64,000 nt of DNA from Xenorhabdus stockiae (GCF_002632825.1 NZ_NJAJ01000020.1:30715-94714); one strand, 5' to 3'; counted from the stretch's first letter, positions 18,712-28,164 are shown. The notes: a model not told the origin generated them from the sequence alone. Translations and numbers: made by a program.

Positions 18712-19026
18712 ATGTCTTGGTTGATACTTCTCATTGCAGGTTTATTTGAAGTTGTATGGGCTGTGGGCCTGAAGTATACACAGGGGTTTTCCCGTTTAGT
18801 GCCGAGCTTGATCACTGCCAGTGCGATGGCTATCAGTGTAGGGTTACTGGCTTATGCTATGAAAAGTCTTCCGGCAGGAACAGCTTATGCGATTTGGACA
18901 GGCGTTGGGGCGGTAGGTACAGCGATTTTTGGAATTATGATATTGGGTGAGTCTGCAAATATTGCCAGAATATTAAGCCTTGGCCTGATTGTGGTTGGCA
19001 TTATTGGTTTGAAACTTGCCAGCTGA
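18712..19026 (+). CDS. gdx: guanidinium exporter Gdx (SugE), SMR family
   Basis: A 104-residue small multidrug resistance protein with four transmembrane helices that works as an antiparallel dimer. The membrane Glu of helix 1 is in [18 protein letters not shown], and the SugE-type W-x-G-x-G ([11 protein letters not shown]) is present. The guanidine-II riboswitch upstream strongly supports guanidinium as the physiological substrate. The ecnAB genes found between efp and sugE in E. coli are absent. Confidence 0.95.
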   Translation: MSWLILLIAGLFEVVWAVGLKYTQGFSRLVPSLITASAMAISVGLLAYAMKSLPAGTAYAIWTGVGAVGTAIFGIMILGESANIARILSLGLIVVGIIGLKLAS

Positions 19027-19053
19027 TTTTTTGTAATTCATTGATTAGCATTA

Positions 19054-19081
19054 AAATAAAACCCAGCATTATGCTGGGTTT
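19054..19081 (+). terminator. terminator of gdx; left copy of a 28-bp direct repeat
   Basis: AAACCCAGCAT/ATGCTGGGTTT hairpin with A/T flanks. The same 28 bases occur again without mismatch at 20876-20903. Confidence 0.85.
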
Positions 19082-19084
19082 AGA

Positions 19085-19305
19085 TTGCTGACAACCCGTG
19101 AAAATGTACGTAACGATGCCCATGATATTATTTCGCATAAAAAAGATGGTGCAATCTGGAAATTTATAATGTCATCAGGGAAACCACTTGCTACTTGGTT
19201 CGGTATTACAACGAGATTCGTTCCTATAGCTTTAATAAGGAAATATCCCCTGCTGAATACGCAAGACAGTGGTCAGAGGCTAGAAAAGCGTCCGAAAGTT
19301 CTTGA
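19085..19305 (+). pseudogene. remnant of an IS3-type transposase
   Basis: From 19192 to a TGA at 19303-19305 one frame reads 37 codons ending SPAEYARQWSEARKASESS, preceded by YYNEIRSYSF. Y-N-E-x-R...S-P-A-E-Y-A is the usual C-terminus of IS3-family OrfB integrases. Just before it, another frame reads TTRENVRNDAHDI, similar to the stretch that precedes Y-I-E-x-F-Y-N in the same family. The frames are disrupted and the DDE residues are gone, so this is a decayed fragment. Confidence 0.5.
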
Positions 19306-19372
19306 CCATATATGGACGCTTAGCTGCACAATTTTTTGATAAAAATAAAATTTTATCGTTCACCGATAATAT

Positions 19373-20614
19373 TCACGATTGCCCCGTATGAACAACTTCT
19401 CGAGTTAATATAAGACCAGAGCATCCCAGAATGAGGTAGCATAGGGCAGATAACATCATAACCCAGTAAAGACTGATAATATGAATTAAGGCAGGTATAG
19501 CCAACAGTGCCAGCAGTAAGAAAAACCATTCATAAAACATTCGACAACGAAATACCCTGACAACATCCTCTTTGGCAAACTGTGTCTGCATCAAAGTAGC
19601 CAGAGGAATTTGCGTTACTGGAGCTCCCAGTGCAGCGATACCGGACAAGAACATAATTAACAAAATATTGTCACTCATTGCCATCATCAGTAATGCAAGG
19701 CCAGAAAGCAGACGACCCACAGACATAGCTAGAACCGGACGTGTAATGGTGAGTTCAGAAAAGATTAGATTCGACAGCACATTAAAAACACCATATATCC
19801 CAAGTATATAGCCAAAATATTCTGATTTTTCAGGAAACTGTTGATGTAGTTTTAATGCGAGACCGATAACAAGGCTGACGTACCATCCTGCATTACAAAG
19901 TGCATAGGCAATGAGGTGAAAATTAATTGAAAACTGACGATTAAGGGCAAGGAAACCACCAAATATTGCTTCAGCATTTCTTCTGATAAACCCACCGGAG
20001 CGAGTGTAATTAGCTGGTGCTCCTTCAATTCTCTGTAGCACCGATGAAATACTAAAAATAAACACGGCTGAGATAAGATAGGTAACTGCATTGAAGAAGA
20101 AGAAATTGTAAACTGACATAACAGTAAACATCATAGCCGCAAACGCGGGACCAGCAATTCGTGCAATCCGCCTGACAATATCAAACAGCCCATTGATTGT
20201 CTGTAACTGTGAACGATCCGCCGAAATCGCAGGTAAGATAGCCTGTAGTGCAGGATCAAAAACCGGGCGGAACCAAGATACTACCGCAATCACAAAGACC
20301 AATAACCACGTTGGTACTATCCCATTTACCTGCCAACTGATGAATGGAAGCAGTGTCGCAACAAAGCGAGCAAGATCAGACAGGATCATCATATTGCGGT
20401 GATAAAAACCCTCAGTAAGAGCTCCTGACGTTAAGGTAGCAAAGAGTATGATCCCTGCTTGTAGGGCTATCAGATAGCCGGAATCATTGCCAAACCTGTC
20501 TGTCGCAATCCAGACTACAGCAAAGGAGTATATTTCCGCGCCTACACAGGAAAGGGTTAATGCAGCCCACAAACGAAAGATGATGCGATTCTTCAGAGCA
20601 TAGTAGAGTTTCAT
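19373..20614 (-). CDS. MFS transporter, MFS_3 / EntS-like
   Basis: A 413-residue protein with about 12 hydrophobic segments. The N-terminal RLWAALTLSCVGAEIYSFAVVWIATD and the loop FRPVFDPALQAILPAISAD place it among MFS_3 exporters (macrolide or siderophore efflux types). The substrate is not predictable from sequence. It lies alone between two copies of a 28-bp direct repeat and next to a transposase remnant, so it is probably acquired. The 260 bases upstream of its start hold nothing recognisable. Confidence 0.8.
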   Translation of the reverse strand: MKLYYALKNRIIFRLWAALTLSCVGAEIYSFAVVWIATDRFGNDSGYLIALQAGIILFATLTSGALTEGFYHRNMMILSDLARFVATLLPFISWQVNGIVPTWLLVFVIAVVSWFRPVFDPALQAILPAISADRSQLQTINGLFDIVRRIARIAGPAFAAMMFTVMSVYNFFFFNAVTYLISAVFIFSISSVLQRIEGAPANYTRSGGFIRRNAEAIFGGFLALNRQFSINFHLIAYALCNAGWYVSLVIGLALKLHQQFPEKSEYFGYILGIYGVFNVLSNLIFSELTITRPVLAMSVGRLLSGLALLMMAMSDNILLIMFLSGIAALGAPVTQIPLATLMQTQFAKEDVVRVFRCRMFYEWFFLLLALLAIPALIHIISLYWVMMLSALCYLILGCSGLILTREVVHTGQS

Positions 20615-20875
20615 ACATTGAGCTTTTTCGTTTCTTTGAGTGCATTGAATAGATGCTGGATAGCTTACCCAGCCACGGATAAATTCAAAATCAATGGTTA
20701 CATCTATTTTTCGGATTAAGAGGTTTGGGACGCGAGATCATTGTGTGGGAGTGCTTCGGGAAGGAAAGACAGGGAGACATTCTTAACATGGCGGCAAGCC
20801 CCGTCGGGTGAACGGAATTTGATTTAATCAAAGCACCGGATACGAATAAAATACTAGCACGTTGTCAGTCATCAG

Positions 20876-20903
20876 AAATAAAACCCAGCATTATGCTGGG
20901 TTT
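20876..20903 (-). terminator. terminator of the Ner-like gene; right copy of the 28-bp repeat
   Basis: Identical to 19054-19081. Here it lies just beyond the stop of the minus-strand gene at 20912 and has longer A/T flanks (ATTTTG), so it can act for that gene. Confidence 0.8.
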
Positions 20904-20911
20904 TATTTTGC

Positions 20912-21124
20912 TTACTTTTTTTCATAACGAGAAGGCCATATCTCTTCTGGCGTAAGCCCCAGCGCGGTTGCGATTAAACGCTCCCCTTTTGGCCAGTGAC
21001 GCTGTAGAGCATTCGCAAGTGTTGATGATGCCAGCCCCGCTGTACGTGAGACTTCTGACAATGTTGTGCCGCGTTTTTTCAATTCAGCAATGATATCGGC
21101 GGAGTGCCAATCTTTATTTTCCAT
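20912..21124 (-). CDS. Ner/Nlp-type DNA-binding protein
   Basis: A 70-residue protein with the HTH of the Ner/SfsB (Nlp) family: WHSADIIAELKKRGTTLSEV as first helices, LASSTLANALQRHW as recognition region, ALGLTPEEIWPSRY at the end. In Mu-like phages Ner is the lytic-switch repressor; cellular Nlp proteins are regulators. It is divergent from the controller protein gene with inverted operator-like sequences between, so the two may control each other. Confidence 0.8.
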   Translation of the reverse strand: MENKDWHSADIIAELKKRGTTLSEVSRTAGLASSTLANALQRHWPKGERLIATALGLTPEEIWPSRYEKK

Positions 21125-21181
21125 TTTTAATTTCTCCGGTTACCTGTCATTTTTCAATTAAAAAGAAATAATTTATTAGTA

Positions 21182-21234
21182 GACTATGAGTCACGCATAA
21201 TAACATAACTTAGATTTAAATGTGACTCATAGTC
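21182..21234. promoter_or_regulatory. inverted pair of C-box-like operators
   Basis: GACTATGAGTC (21182-21192) and GACTCATAGTC (21224-21234) are exact reverse complements and part of a perfect 13-bp inverted repeat (21182-21194, 21222-21234). Each has the GACT-N3-AGTC form of the C-boxes bound by restriction-modification controller proteins. One lies 37 bases before the controller start, the other 57 bases before the Ner-like start. Confidence 0.75.
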
Positions 21235-21271
21235 CGTGGTCGGATAAGTAACACGAATCGATACTTATCGG

Positions 21272-21511
21272 ATGAAAACACCTAACAACATCAAATCCCT
21301 TTTCGGGCAAAGGATTAGATATCTCAGGAAAGAAGCCGGGATGTCGCAGGAGGCTTTTGCCGATAAGTGTGGTTTGGATCGAACCTACGTCAGCGGTATT
21401 GAGCGCGGTGTCAGAAATCCTACCTTAGAAATTATTTATGTGATTGCGAATGGGTTGCAGATTGAGCTGAATGAATTGTTTGATTTTAAAGCTTCTATTT
21501 CTTCCGGTTAA
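21272..21511 (+). CDS. restriction-modification type controller (C) protein, XRE family
   Basis: A 79-residue HTH protein. [19 protein letters not shown] and [19 protein letters not shown] have the helix-turn-helix and the S-G-I-E-R-x-x-R-N motif of controller proteins such as C.Esp1396I. There is no ribosome site before the ATG; C genes are often translated from leaderless mRNA, which agrees with C-boxes 37 bases upstream. A GATAAGTA/TACTTATC inverted repeat covers the promoter-start region. No methylase or endonuclease gene lies nearby, so it is an orphan. Confidence 0.8.
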   Translation: MKTPNNIKSLFGQRIRYLRKEAGMSQEAFADKCGLDRTYVSGIERGVRNPTLEIIYVIANGLQIELNELFDFKASISSG

Positions 21512-21620
21512 ATAATCCGTTGTTCTGTTTCTTATATCGTTCTGAAAGTGAAGTTTTATCACCTTTGAGCATATACAACTAGCTCAAAGGTGATTTTGGT
21601 CTGTTTGTCAGGTAGCTTTC

Positions 21621-22574
21621 TCAGTGATCGGTCTCACCAATATTTTTTAGGGCATCGATAACCATCCGCCAAAATTTTGCCTGATCCAGTTTTACAGCAA
21701 CCTGAGTATGGCAGTCCTCTGAAGGCGGGAAGCGAAAATCAGCAACAGTCATACCTGTGGTTAAGGTTCCGGACATTTCGATATTAACGGGAACTTTTTG
21801 TGTGGTCATAACACTGGGATCAATCACATAAGCGACAGCGCAAGGATCATGGACGGGAGGGTAGTCGAAACCCCGCTGTGTCATCCGATAACTTTTTCCA
21901 TAAAATTGGAGTAAATCCAACACAAACTGAGCAGGGCGTGTATTTATTTGGGCTATCTCTTCAGTAACTTCCGGTGTTGCTAGTGCTTGATGGGTGAGAT
22001 CTAATCCGACCATTGTCAGAGGCCATTTTTCATTGAAAACAATATGTGCCGCTTCCGGGTCTATTAATATATTGAATTCTGCAACGGCACTTCTGTTACC
22101 TTCATGGTAACCACCTCCCATTAATACTATTTCTTTTACTCTCTCCACAATTTGTGGTGCCTTACGCACAGCCAGAGCAATATTCGTCAAGCCTGCGGTT
22201 GGGACTAATGTGACGCTTTTGGGCGGATGTTCCATGATGATATCAATGATTAAATCAACGGCATGGCGAGCGTCTAGTTTTATTTCCGGTTCAGGCAAAA
22301 TAGGGCCATCCAGTCCCGTTTCTCCATGAATGTCAGGAGCTGTTTTGATCTCCCTGACCAACGGCCGATAGCAGCCAGCAGCAAAAGGAATATTACGGAT
22401 ATTAGCGATACGGGCAATGGAAAGCGCATTATGGGTAACTTTATCTAAAGTTTGATTGCCCACAACAGTTGTTACAGCTAAGAGTTCGATATCAGGGTTG
22501 CCATGAGCAAGCAGCATAGCAATGGCATCATCATGACCAGGGTCGCAATCGAGAATAATTTTCTTGGGAGACAT
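21621..22574 (-). CDS. nucleoside hydrolase (RihA/RihB type)
   Basis: Start set at 22574 (MSPKKIILDCDPGHDD) because AAGGA lies 7-8 bases before it, giving 317 residues. The N-terminal calcium-binding DCDPGHDD motif, VLMGGGYHEGN and the late HDP motif (PPVHDPCAVAY) are all present, so the active site is complete. It splits ribonucleosides into base and ribose in the cytoplasm. Likeness is shared between RihA (GMTVADF) and RihB (IHGETGLDGP), so I do not assign a symbol. It may feed the same nucleoside salvage as the deo genes further on. Confidence 0.88.
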   Translation of the reverse strand: MSPKKIILDCDPGHDDAIAMLLAHGNPDIELLAVTTVVGNQTLDKVTHNALSIARIANIRNIPFAAGCYRPLVREIKTAPDIHGETGLDGPILPEPEIKLDARHAVDLIIDIIMEHPPKSVTLVPTAGLTNIALAVRKAPQIVERVKEIVLMGGGYHEGNRSAVAEFNILIDPEAAHIVFNEKWPLTMVGLDLTHQALATPEVTEEIAQINTRPAQFVLDLLQFYGKSYRMTQRGFDYPPVHDPCAVAYVIDPSVMTTQKVPVNIEMSGTLTTGMTVADFRFPPSEDCHTQVAVKLDQAKFWRMVIDALKNIGETDH

Positions 22575-22947
22575 ATTCATTCCTTTTATGGTGCCTAAAG
22601 TAAATATACCCACAAAGAATAATTCAGCATCAATAAAAATTCCTCCGCTGACCATCACAAAACGACATGATAAAAAATGCAATCTATTAACAATTGTTTT
22701 TATTATTGTGATTTAATTAACATATAAACAACAAAGGATTTGAGCATTTTAATTGCGTATGATTCATATATAAATGATAAGAAATGGCAGATGGCAAATT
22801 TATATATTTATTAATTTATTAATGTTTTTTGATCTGGCTTTATCGTGTTGCTTGAATAAAAAACGTTAATTGAATAAATAACATTCAGTCAATGCACAGG
22901 TATCCTTGAACATATCAGGGTATAGGCTGATGCTCACGGGGTGTAAT
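22575..22947. other. AT-rich divergent promoter region
   Basis: No gene between the nucleoside hydrolase and the PuuB-like oxidase. Very AT-rich with several poly-T stretches, compatible with H-NS-type silencing, but no specific site stands out. Confidence 0.4.
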
Positions 22948-24249
22948 ATGAATAATCAGATCGATTCATTAACATACTATGCAGCAACTAAAAAATATGA
23001 TCTTCGCTTTCCAACATTGACAGAAGATCTGGATGTTGATGTTGTTATCATTGGTGGTGGGTTTTCTGGTGTAAATACAGCATTGGAGCTGGCAGAAAAA
23101 GGTATTACCAATATAGCGATTCTGGAAGGAAGAACGCTTGGATATGGAGGAACAGGGCGTAATGGTGGGCAGGTTATGGCTGGCATTGGTCATGATTTGG
23201 ATCGGATTAAACGCCACGTCGGTGAGAAAGGTCTGGAGACCATATTTAAAATCAGCAACATGGGAGCAGGAATAATCCGGGAGCGGATTGCCAAATATAA
23301 TATCAATGCGGATTTTTGCTCTGGTTATGGCTATTTAGGGTATAACTCCAGGCAGGATAAGACGTTGCAAAGTTGGCTGAAAGAGTTTCAGGCAGCCTGC
23401 CCCGATGATGAAATTGAGCTTTATACCGGTTCAGATGTTAAAAAAGTCATCGGTTCAGATCTGTACACCTCTGCATTGAAACACATGGGAGGTGGGCATG
23501 TTCACTCTCTGAATCTGTTGTTAGGGGAAGCTAAGGCTGCCACAGAGTACGGCATCAAAATTTTCGAAAACAGTCAGGTTTTGAATGTTGAATATGGCCC
23601 AAGAGTTACCGTACGCACCGCAATGGGTTCTGTACGGGCAAATAAAATGCTGTGGGCATGTAATGCGTTTCTGAATGGTCTTGAACCAACAATTTATAAA
23701 AAAACAATCAATACTTATGCATTTCAGTTAATGACAGAAGAGCTGTCAGACGAAATGATCGAAAGAGTCAGCCCTATCCACGGAGCTTATAGCGATATCA
23801 GTCCCATCATCAATTACTGGCGGGTGACTAAAGAGAACCGGCTATTGTTTGGTAGTGCAACGCAGTATCTCGAATATATCCCTTCTGATTTAAAAGCATG
23901 GAACCGGAATCGCATGCTGGATGTTTATCCTTACCTGAAAGATGTGAAGATTGAACTGGCATGGGGAGGCCCGATGTGCTGTAGCGTCAGCCTGTTCCCG
24001 CAAATAGGTTCTTTGCCACAGCATAACAATGTCTTTTACGTTCAGGGTTATTCAGGGTTTGGGGTAACACCAAGTCATATTATCTGTAAAGTGCTGGCAG
24101 AAGGTATGAGTGAGGGCTCCGATCGTTATTCTCTGCTGAGCTCTATCCCGCATATGAATGTTATTGGTAAAGAGCAGCTGAGGCATATATATCTTTCTCT
24201 CGGAAAGAGTTGGCATCAGCTTTCAGGCTACTGGAAAGGGCGTCGTTAG
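22948..24249 (+). CDS. FAD-dependent oxidoreductase, PuuB-like
   Basis: A 433-residue DAO-family oxidase; ATG 22948 chosen because the sequence then begins like PuuB (SLTYYAA). The Rossmann motif VVIIGGGFSGVNTALELAE, GYGGTGRNGGQV and the C-terminal MQGYSG-like VQGYSGFGVTPSH are characteristic of gamma-glutamylputrescine oxidase and related amine oxidases. It is followed by a cupin and an aldehyde dehydrogenase in the same direction, so it probably oxidises a (glutamyl-)polyamine to an aldehyde. Substrate not proven: no puuA ligase gene is nearby. Confidence 0.85.
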   Translation: MNNQIDSLTYYAATKKYDLRFPTLTEDLDVDVVIIGGGFSGVNTALELAEKGITNIAILEGRTLGYGGTGRNGGQVMAGIGHDLDRIKRHVGEKGLETIFKISNMGAGIIRERIAKYNINADFCSGYGYLGYNSRQDKTLQSWLKEFQAACPDDEIELYTGSDVKKVIGSDLYTSALKHMGGGHVHSLNLLLGEAKAATEYGIKIFENSQVLNVEYGPRVTVRTAMGSVRANKMLWACNAFLNGLEPTIYKKTINTYAFQLMTEELSDEMIERVSPIHGAYSDISPIINYWRVTKENRLLFGSATQYLEYIPSDLKAWNRNRMLDVYPYLKDVKIELAWGGPMCCSVSLFPQIGSLPQHNNVFYVQGYSGFGVTPSHIICKVLAEGMSEGSDRYSLLSSIPHMNVIGKEQLRHIYLSLGKSWHQLSGYWKGRR

Positions 24250-24329
24250 TTTTACTGATTTTTGGGTTTTCACTGTTTTTTTGCACATAAATTTCTTTTT
24301 TGCACAATAAATTCTGAAAGGTAAAAGTC

Positions 24330-24710
24330 ATGATAAAGCCGTTATTGTTAGAGAAATCACTTCCTGAGTTAATGCCGATTGGTAGTGTGACTAATCTTGG
24401 TTCTGTTGTAGTGGAAGGTGACCCACAGGCAAGTGTTGCCATGGTTCACGGGGAACCAAATGATAATCTGACCTGCGGTATTTTTGCCTGTACCAGAGGG
24501 AAATTTAAGATGGTTTATCCCTTTGATGAAATGGCAACGGTGCATGAAGGTTCTGTGAAACTGACGGATGTTAAAACCGGTGTTGTGGCCGAATATCACA
24601 AAGGTGATTCATGGTTTGCTGCCAAAGGTACGGAAGTTTTGTGGGAAATTACCAGTGAACGCTTCGTGAAACATTATATGGCGTGTATCAATTCTCAGAT
24701 TTCCGGCTGA
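24330..24710 (+). CDS. cupin-domain protein (DUF861 type)
   Basis: A 126-residue single-domain cupin. ACTRGKFKMVYPFDEMATVHEGSVKL and GDSWFAAKGTEVLWE form the two conserved cupin motifs of the Cupin_3/DUF861 group. Small cupins of this group are common between amine oxidase and aldehyde dehydrogenase genes in polyamine catabolism clusters. The ALDH start is 14 bases beyond its stop, so they are cotranscribed. Catalytic role unknown; it could be a sensor or chaperone. Confidence 0.8.
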   Translation: MIKPLLLEKSLPELMPIGSVTNLGSVVVEGDPQASVAMVHGEPNDNLTCGIFACTRGKFKMVYPFDEMATVHEGSVKLTDVKTGVVAEYHKGDSWFAAKGTEVLWEITSERFVKHYMACINSQISG

Positions 24711-24724
24711 CGGAGGGTAACATC

Positions 24725-26218
24725 ATGAGTGACATCACTTTGCTGGCGTCCGTTACGGCTTTTTTGCAGCGTACTCATGGCCATTACATTAATGGACAAT
24801 CCGTTCGTGGTCAGGGAGACAAAACCTTTTCAGTCGTCAACCCCGCGTCTGATGAGGTGATCGCTACCGTTAATCAGGGAAGTGAGGTCGAAGCCAATGC
24901 CGCTATGCAGGCTGCATCTGATGCTTTTCATGGTTCATGGGCTAGGACTTCACCGATGGAACGTGGAGATTGTCTGATACGGCTGGCGGATTTGCTGCAA
25001 AAACATAGCGAAGAACTTGCCCAGTTGGAAACTCTATGTTCAGGAAAAACCATTCAGTTATCACGTATGCTGGAGGTTGGAGCCTCTGTCCAATACTTGC
25101 GCTATTTTGCTGGCTGGTCGAGCAAAATAAGTGGCGAAACACTGAATGTTTCTTTGCCATCTTTCAAGGGTGAAGAATATACCGCCTTTACCCGTCGTGA
25201 ACCTGTCGGCGTGGTCGTCGGGATTATTCCCTGGAATTTCTCGATCATGATTGCCATCTGGAAACTGGGGGCCGCTTTGGCCTGCGGTTGTACGATTGTT
25301 CTGAAACCAAGCGAATATACCCCGTTAACAATGTTGCGCGTGGCGGAACTGGCAAAAGAAGCCGGAATTCCTGACGGCGTGATTAATATCGTTAATGGCT
25401 CCGGAGCCGGTGTAGGAACTAAGCTGTTGACTCATCCGTTGTGTTCCAAAGTGTCTTTTACCGGATCAGTACCTACAGGTAAACTTATCGGCAAATCTGT
25501 CATGGAACAGGGGCAGTTCCGTGCAACGCTGGAGCTGGGCGGCAAAAACGCAGCGGCTTTTCTATCAGATATGCCTGTAGAGAAGATAGTTGATGGAATA
25601 TTGGAAGCCGGATATCTGAATCAGGGGCAAATCTGCGCAGCAGCAGAACGTTTCTATATTCCTTCTGTTCATATGGATGCGGTTTTGAAGTTACTTTCTG
25701 AACGTCTGTCTGCGATGAAAATTGGTTCTCCCCTTGATGAAACGACGGAAATGGGGCCTTTAGCCAATAAAGAGCACTATGAAAAAATTCTGTCCCTGTT
25801 TGAAAAAGCGCGTCAGGAAGGGAATGAAATTGTCTATGGCGGTCGCGCACTGGAAGGGAAAGGCTTTTTTGTAATGCCCACCGTGATCAGAGCCAAAAGT
25901 GCAGATGATACGTTGATGAAAGAAGAGACATTCGGGCCAATAGGGACTTTCCTCAGTTATGATGACGAGGAGGAGCTGATTGCTATGATGAACGCAACGC
26001 CATTCGGTTTATCCGCCAGCTTATGGACAAATGATCTCAGCAAGGCGATGCGAATGATCCCGCGTATTCAGGCCGGTGTTTTGTGGGTTAACATGCATAC
26101 GTATCTTGATCCTGCCCTTCCATTCGGAGGGATAAAATCATCAGGATTCGGTCGGGAGTTTGGCAAGGCATTCATCGAGTATTACACAGAACTGAAATCA
26201 GTCATGATACGGTATTGA
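24725..26218 (+). CDS. aldehyde dehydrogenase, PuuC/gamma-glutamyl-aminobutyraldehyde type
   Basis: A 497-residue NAD(P)-dependent aldehyde dehydrogenase; ATG 24725 behind GGAGGG. Asn of PWNFSIMIAIWKL, general base Glu in LELGGKN and catalytic Cys in NQGQICAAAERF are all present. Length equals PuuC (495). Expected to oxidise the aldehyde made by the upstream oxidase to the acid, for example gamma-glutamyl-GABA. A hairpin follows. Confidence 0.88.
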   Translation: MSDITLLASVTAFLQRTHGHYINGQSVRGQGDKTFSVVNPASDEVIATVNQGSEVEANAAMQAASDAFHGSWARTSPMERGDCLIRLADLLQKHSEELAQLETLCSGKTIQLSRMLEVGASVQYLRYFAGWSSKISGETLNVSLPSFKGEEYTAFTRREPVGVVVGIIPWNFSIMIAIWKLGAALACGCTIVLKPSEYTPLTMLRVAELAKEAGIPDGVINIVNGSGAGVGTKLLTHPLCSKVSFTGSVPTGKLIGKSVMEQGQFRATLELGGKNAAAFLSDMPVEKIVDGILEAGYLNQGQICAAAERFYIPSVHMDAVLKLLSERLSAMKIGSPLDETTEMGPLANKEHYEKILSLFEKARQEGNEIVYGGRALEGKGFFVMPTVIRAKSADDTLMKEETFGPIGTFLSYDDEEELIAMMNATPFGLSASLWTNDLSKAMRMIPRIQAGVLWVNMHTYLDPALPFGGIKSSGFGREFGKAFIEYYTELKSVMIRY

Positions 26219-26250
26219 TCGTTGCAGAATATCGATGCTTAAGTGGTTTA

Positions 26251-26284
26251 AAGTTGCTTCGTGTCAGACAAAACGAGGCAACTT
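26251..26284 (+). terminator. probable terminator of the amine-oxidation operon
   Basis: AAGTTGCTTCGT pairs with ACGAGGCAACTT (one G-U). There is only a weak T run after it. Confidence 0.5.
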
Positions 26285-26374
26285 AATCGTTTATCAATGT
26301 TGAAAAATGGTTTTAGGCTGATATTTCCAAAGCCATTGATCCAAAAGCAATGTTTCCATAATGCTGTATAAGTA

Positions 26375-26392
26375 TTGTCATAAATGTGTCAT
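26375..26392 (+). promoter_or_regulatory. Pho box of phoA
   Basis: TTGTCATAAATGTGTCAT matches the PhoB-binding consensus CTGTCATAAATCTGTCAT at 16 of 18 bases, with two direct 7-base repeats and a 4-base spacer. It lies 85 bases before the phoA start. Confidence 0.85.
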
Positions 26393-26477
26393 TGCGGTTT
26401 CACAAAAATGCCATATTGGGTGTTTACTATTTGGGTAGAAGGTGTTTTTTAATTCTCCCGATCATAAGGAATCACCT

Positions 26478-27950
26478 ATGTTCTGCAATGACCTGTCCCA
26501 TCGCTCTACATTTCATAATCGTACAAAAAATTTTCTTGCTATGACTGTCGCTATATTAGCGTCAGGCGTATGTTTATCTGCGCAAGCTAATAGTGCGAGT
26601 GCGGATAACATCATGGCAGAAAAACGTTCTGCTCATGGTGAGCTTACTCAGTTTGGTGGTGCCCGTCGCCTGACTCAGGATCAAACTGATGCACTTAAAG
26701 CAGCTTTAAATAATACAAAAGCGAAGAATGTCATTTTGTTTATTGGTGATGGCATGGGGGATTCTGAAATTACGCTGGCCCGCAACTACGCACAAGGTGC
26801 TGGTGGTTTTTTCGAGGGAATCGATGCTCTTCCTTTCACGGGGCAATATACACACTACTCACTGGATAAAGAGACCAAGAAACCAGATTATGTCACGGAT
26901 TCCGCTGCTTCAGCTACCGCGTGGGCGTCAGGAGTGAAAACCTATAATGGCGCGCTCGGCATTGATGTTTTCGGCAAGCCGCATCAGTCATTACTGGAGT
27001 TGGCAAAGCAGAATGGAAAAGCCACAGGAAATGTGACAACAGCTGAAATTCAGGACGCAACTCCTGCCGCGCTATATGCGCATATCACCAATCGTAAATG
27101 CCGGGATCCACAGGAAGCGTTAGAAAAATGCCCGACGGAAGTGTTGGATAAAGGTGGCAGAGGTTCTATCACAGAACAGCTTTTGACGGCGCGTGCTGAT
27201 GTCACTCTGGGAGGAGGGGCTAAATATTTTGAGCAACAATCAACAGCCGGAGCTAATAAAGGAAATACCCTGAAGCAACAGGCGCTAGATCAGGGTTATC
27301 AATGGGTAACGGATATAAAATCACTGAGCAATATTAAAGCGGCCAGTCAGAAAAAGCCGTTATTAGGCATATTTAGCAATGGAAACATGGATGTGATCTG
27401 GGAGGGACCAAAAGCGGTTTATCACGGTAATCTTAATGAAGCACCGGTGAAGTGCCAAATTAATGCAAAGCGTAGCTCTGATGAACCGACATTGGTACAG
27501 TTAACAGAAAAAGCGATTGATTTGCTGAAGGCTAACAAAAATGGATTTTTCTTGCAGGTAGAAAGTGCCTCGATTGACAAACAAGATCATGAAGCTAACC
27601 CTTGCGCCCAAATTGGGGAAACGGTGGCGCTGGATGAAGCTGTTCAGGCTGCGCTGAAATTTGCCAGACAGCATGAAGATACGTTAGTTATCGTTACCGC
27701 TGATCATGCCCATTCCAGCCAGATTATTGCTAATGATGTTAAATCACCCGGCCTGACCCGTTCATTGATTACCAAAGATGGTGCGGTTATTACGGTCAAC
27801 TATGGCAACGCAGAAGAAGGCAAACAGAATCATACTGGTACGCAGTTACGTGTTGCGGCTTATGGCCCACATGCTGCTAATGTCGTTGGCTTGACTGATC
27901 AGACAGATTTGTTCTTTACCATACGTGATGCGATGGGGTTGAAACAATAA
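26478..27950 (+). CDS. phoA: periplasmic alkaline phosphatase
   Basis: A 490-residue phosphate-scavenging enzyme; start at 26478 behind AAGGA. A signal peptide (about 1-40, with [19 protein letters not shown]) exports it to the periplasm. The metal ligand and nucleophile sites are present: [22 protein letters not shown] (nucleophilic Ser), THITNRKC-like [20 protein letters not shown] and [10 protein letters not shown], plus [16 protein letters not shown]. Expression should depend on PhoB through the upstream Pho box. Confidence 0.95.
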   Translation: MFCNDLSHRSTFHNRTKNFLAMTVAILASGVCLSAQANSASADNIMAEKRSAHGELTQFGGARRLTQDQTDALKAALNNTKAKNVILFIGDGMGDSEITLARNYAQGAGGFFEGIDALPFTGQYTHYSLDKETKKPDYVTDSAASATAWASGVKTYNGALGIDVFGKPHQSLLELAKQNGKATGNVTTAEIQDATPAALYAHITNRKCRDPQEALEKCPTEVLDKGGRGSITEQLLTARADVTLGGGAKYFEQQSTAGANKGNTLKQQALDQGYQWVTDIKSLSNIKAASQKKPLLGIFSNGNMDVIWEGPKAVYHGNLNEAPVKCQINAKRSSDEPTLVQLTEKAIDLLKANKNGFFLQVESASIDKQDHEANPCAQIGETVALDEAVQAALKFARQHEDTLVIVTADHAHSSQIIANDVKSPGLTRSLITKDGAVITVNYGNAEEGKQNHTGTQLRVAAYGPHAANVVGLTDQTDLFFTIRDAMGLKQ

Positions 27951-28126
27951 GACAAGATGTACCCGATCAATATCATCGTTCAATTCTGAATGGTTTAATA
28001 ACGTATAATCAGTACGAATGATCGGATTAGGATAAATTCGATAATATAAGCTACAATGAAGTAAAATCAGTACCTCATAAAATTGAAATAAGATCATAGA
28101 TAAAGTTATCTTTTATTTTTCATGGT

Positions 28127-28164
28127 AAACCATTATCTCCCCCTTATGGGGAGATAATGGTTTT
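28127..28164 (+). terminator. strong terminator between phoA and the RHS gene
   Basis: AAACCATTATCTCCCC pairs with GGGGAGATAATGGTTTT, 16 bp. It serves converging phoA and rhs transcripts. The rest of 27951-28274 is AT-rich and holds no gene on either strand, so no immunity gene follows the RHS gene. Confidence 0.8.
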
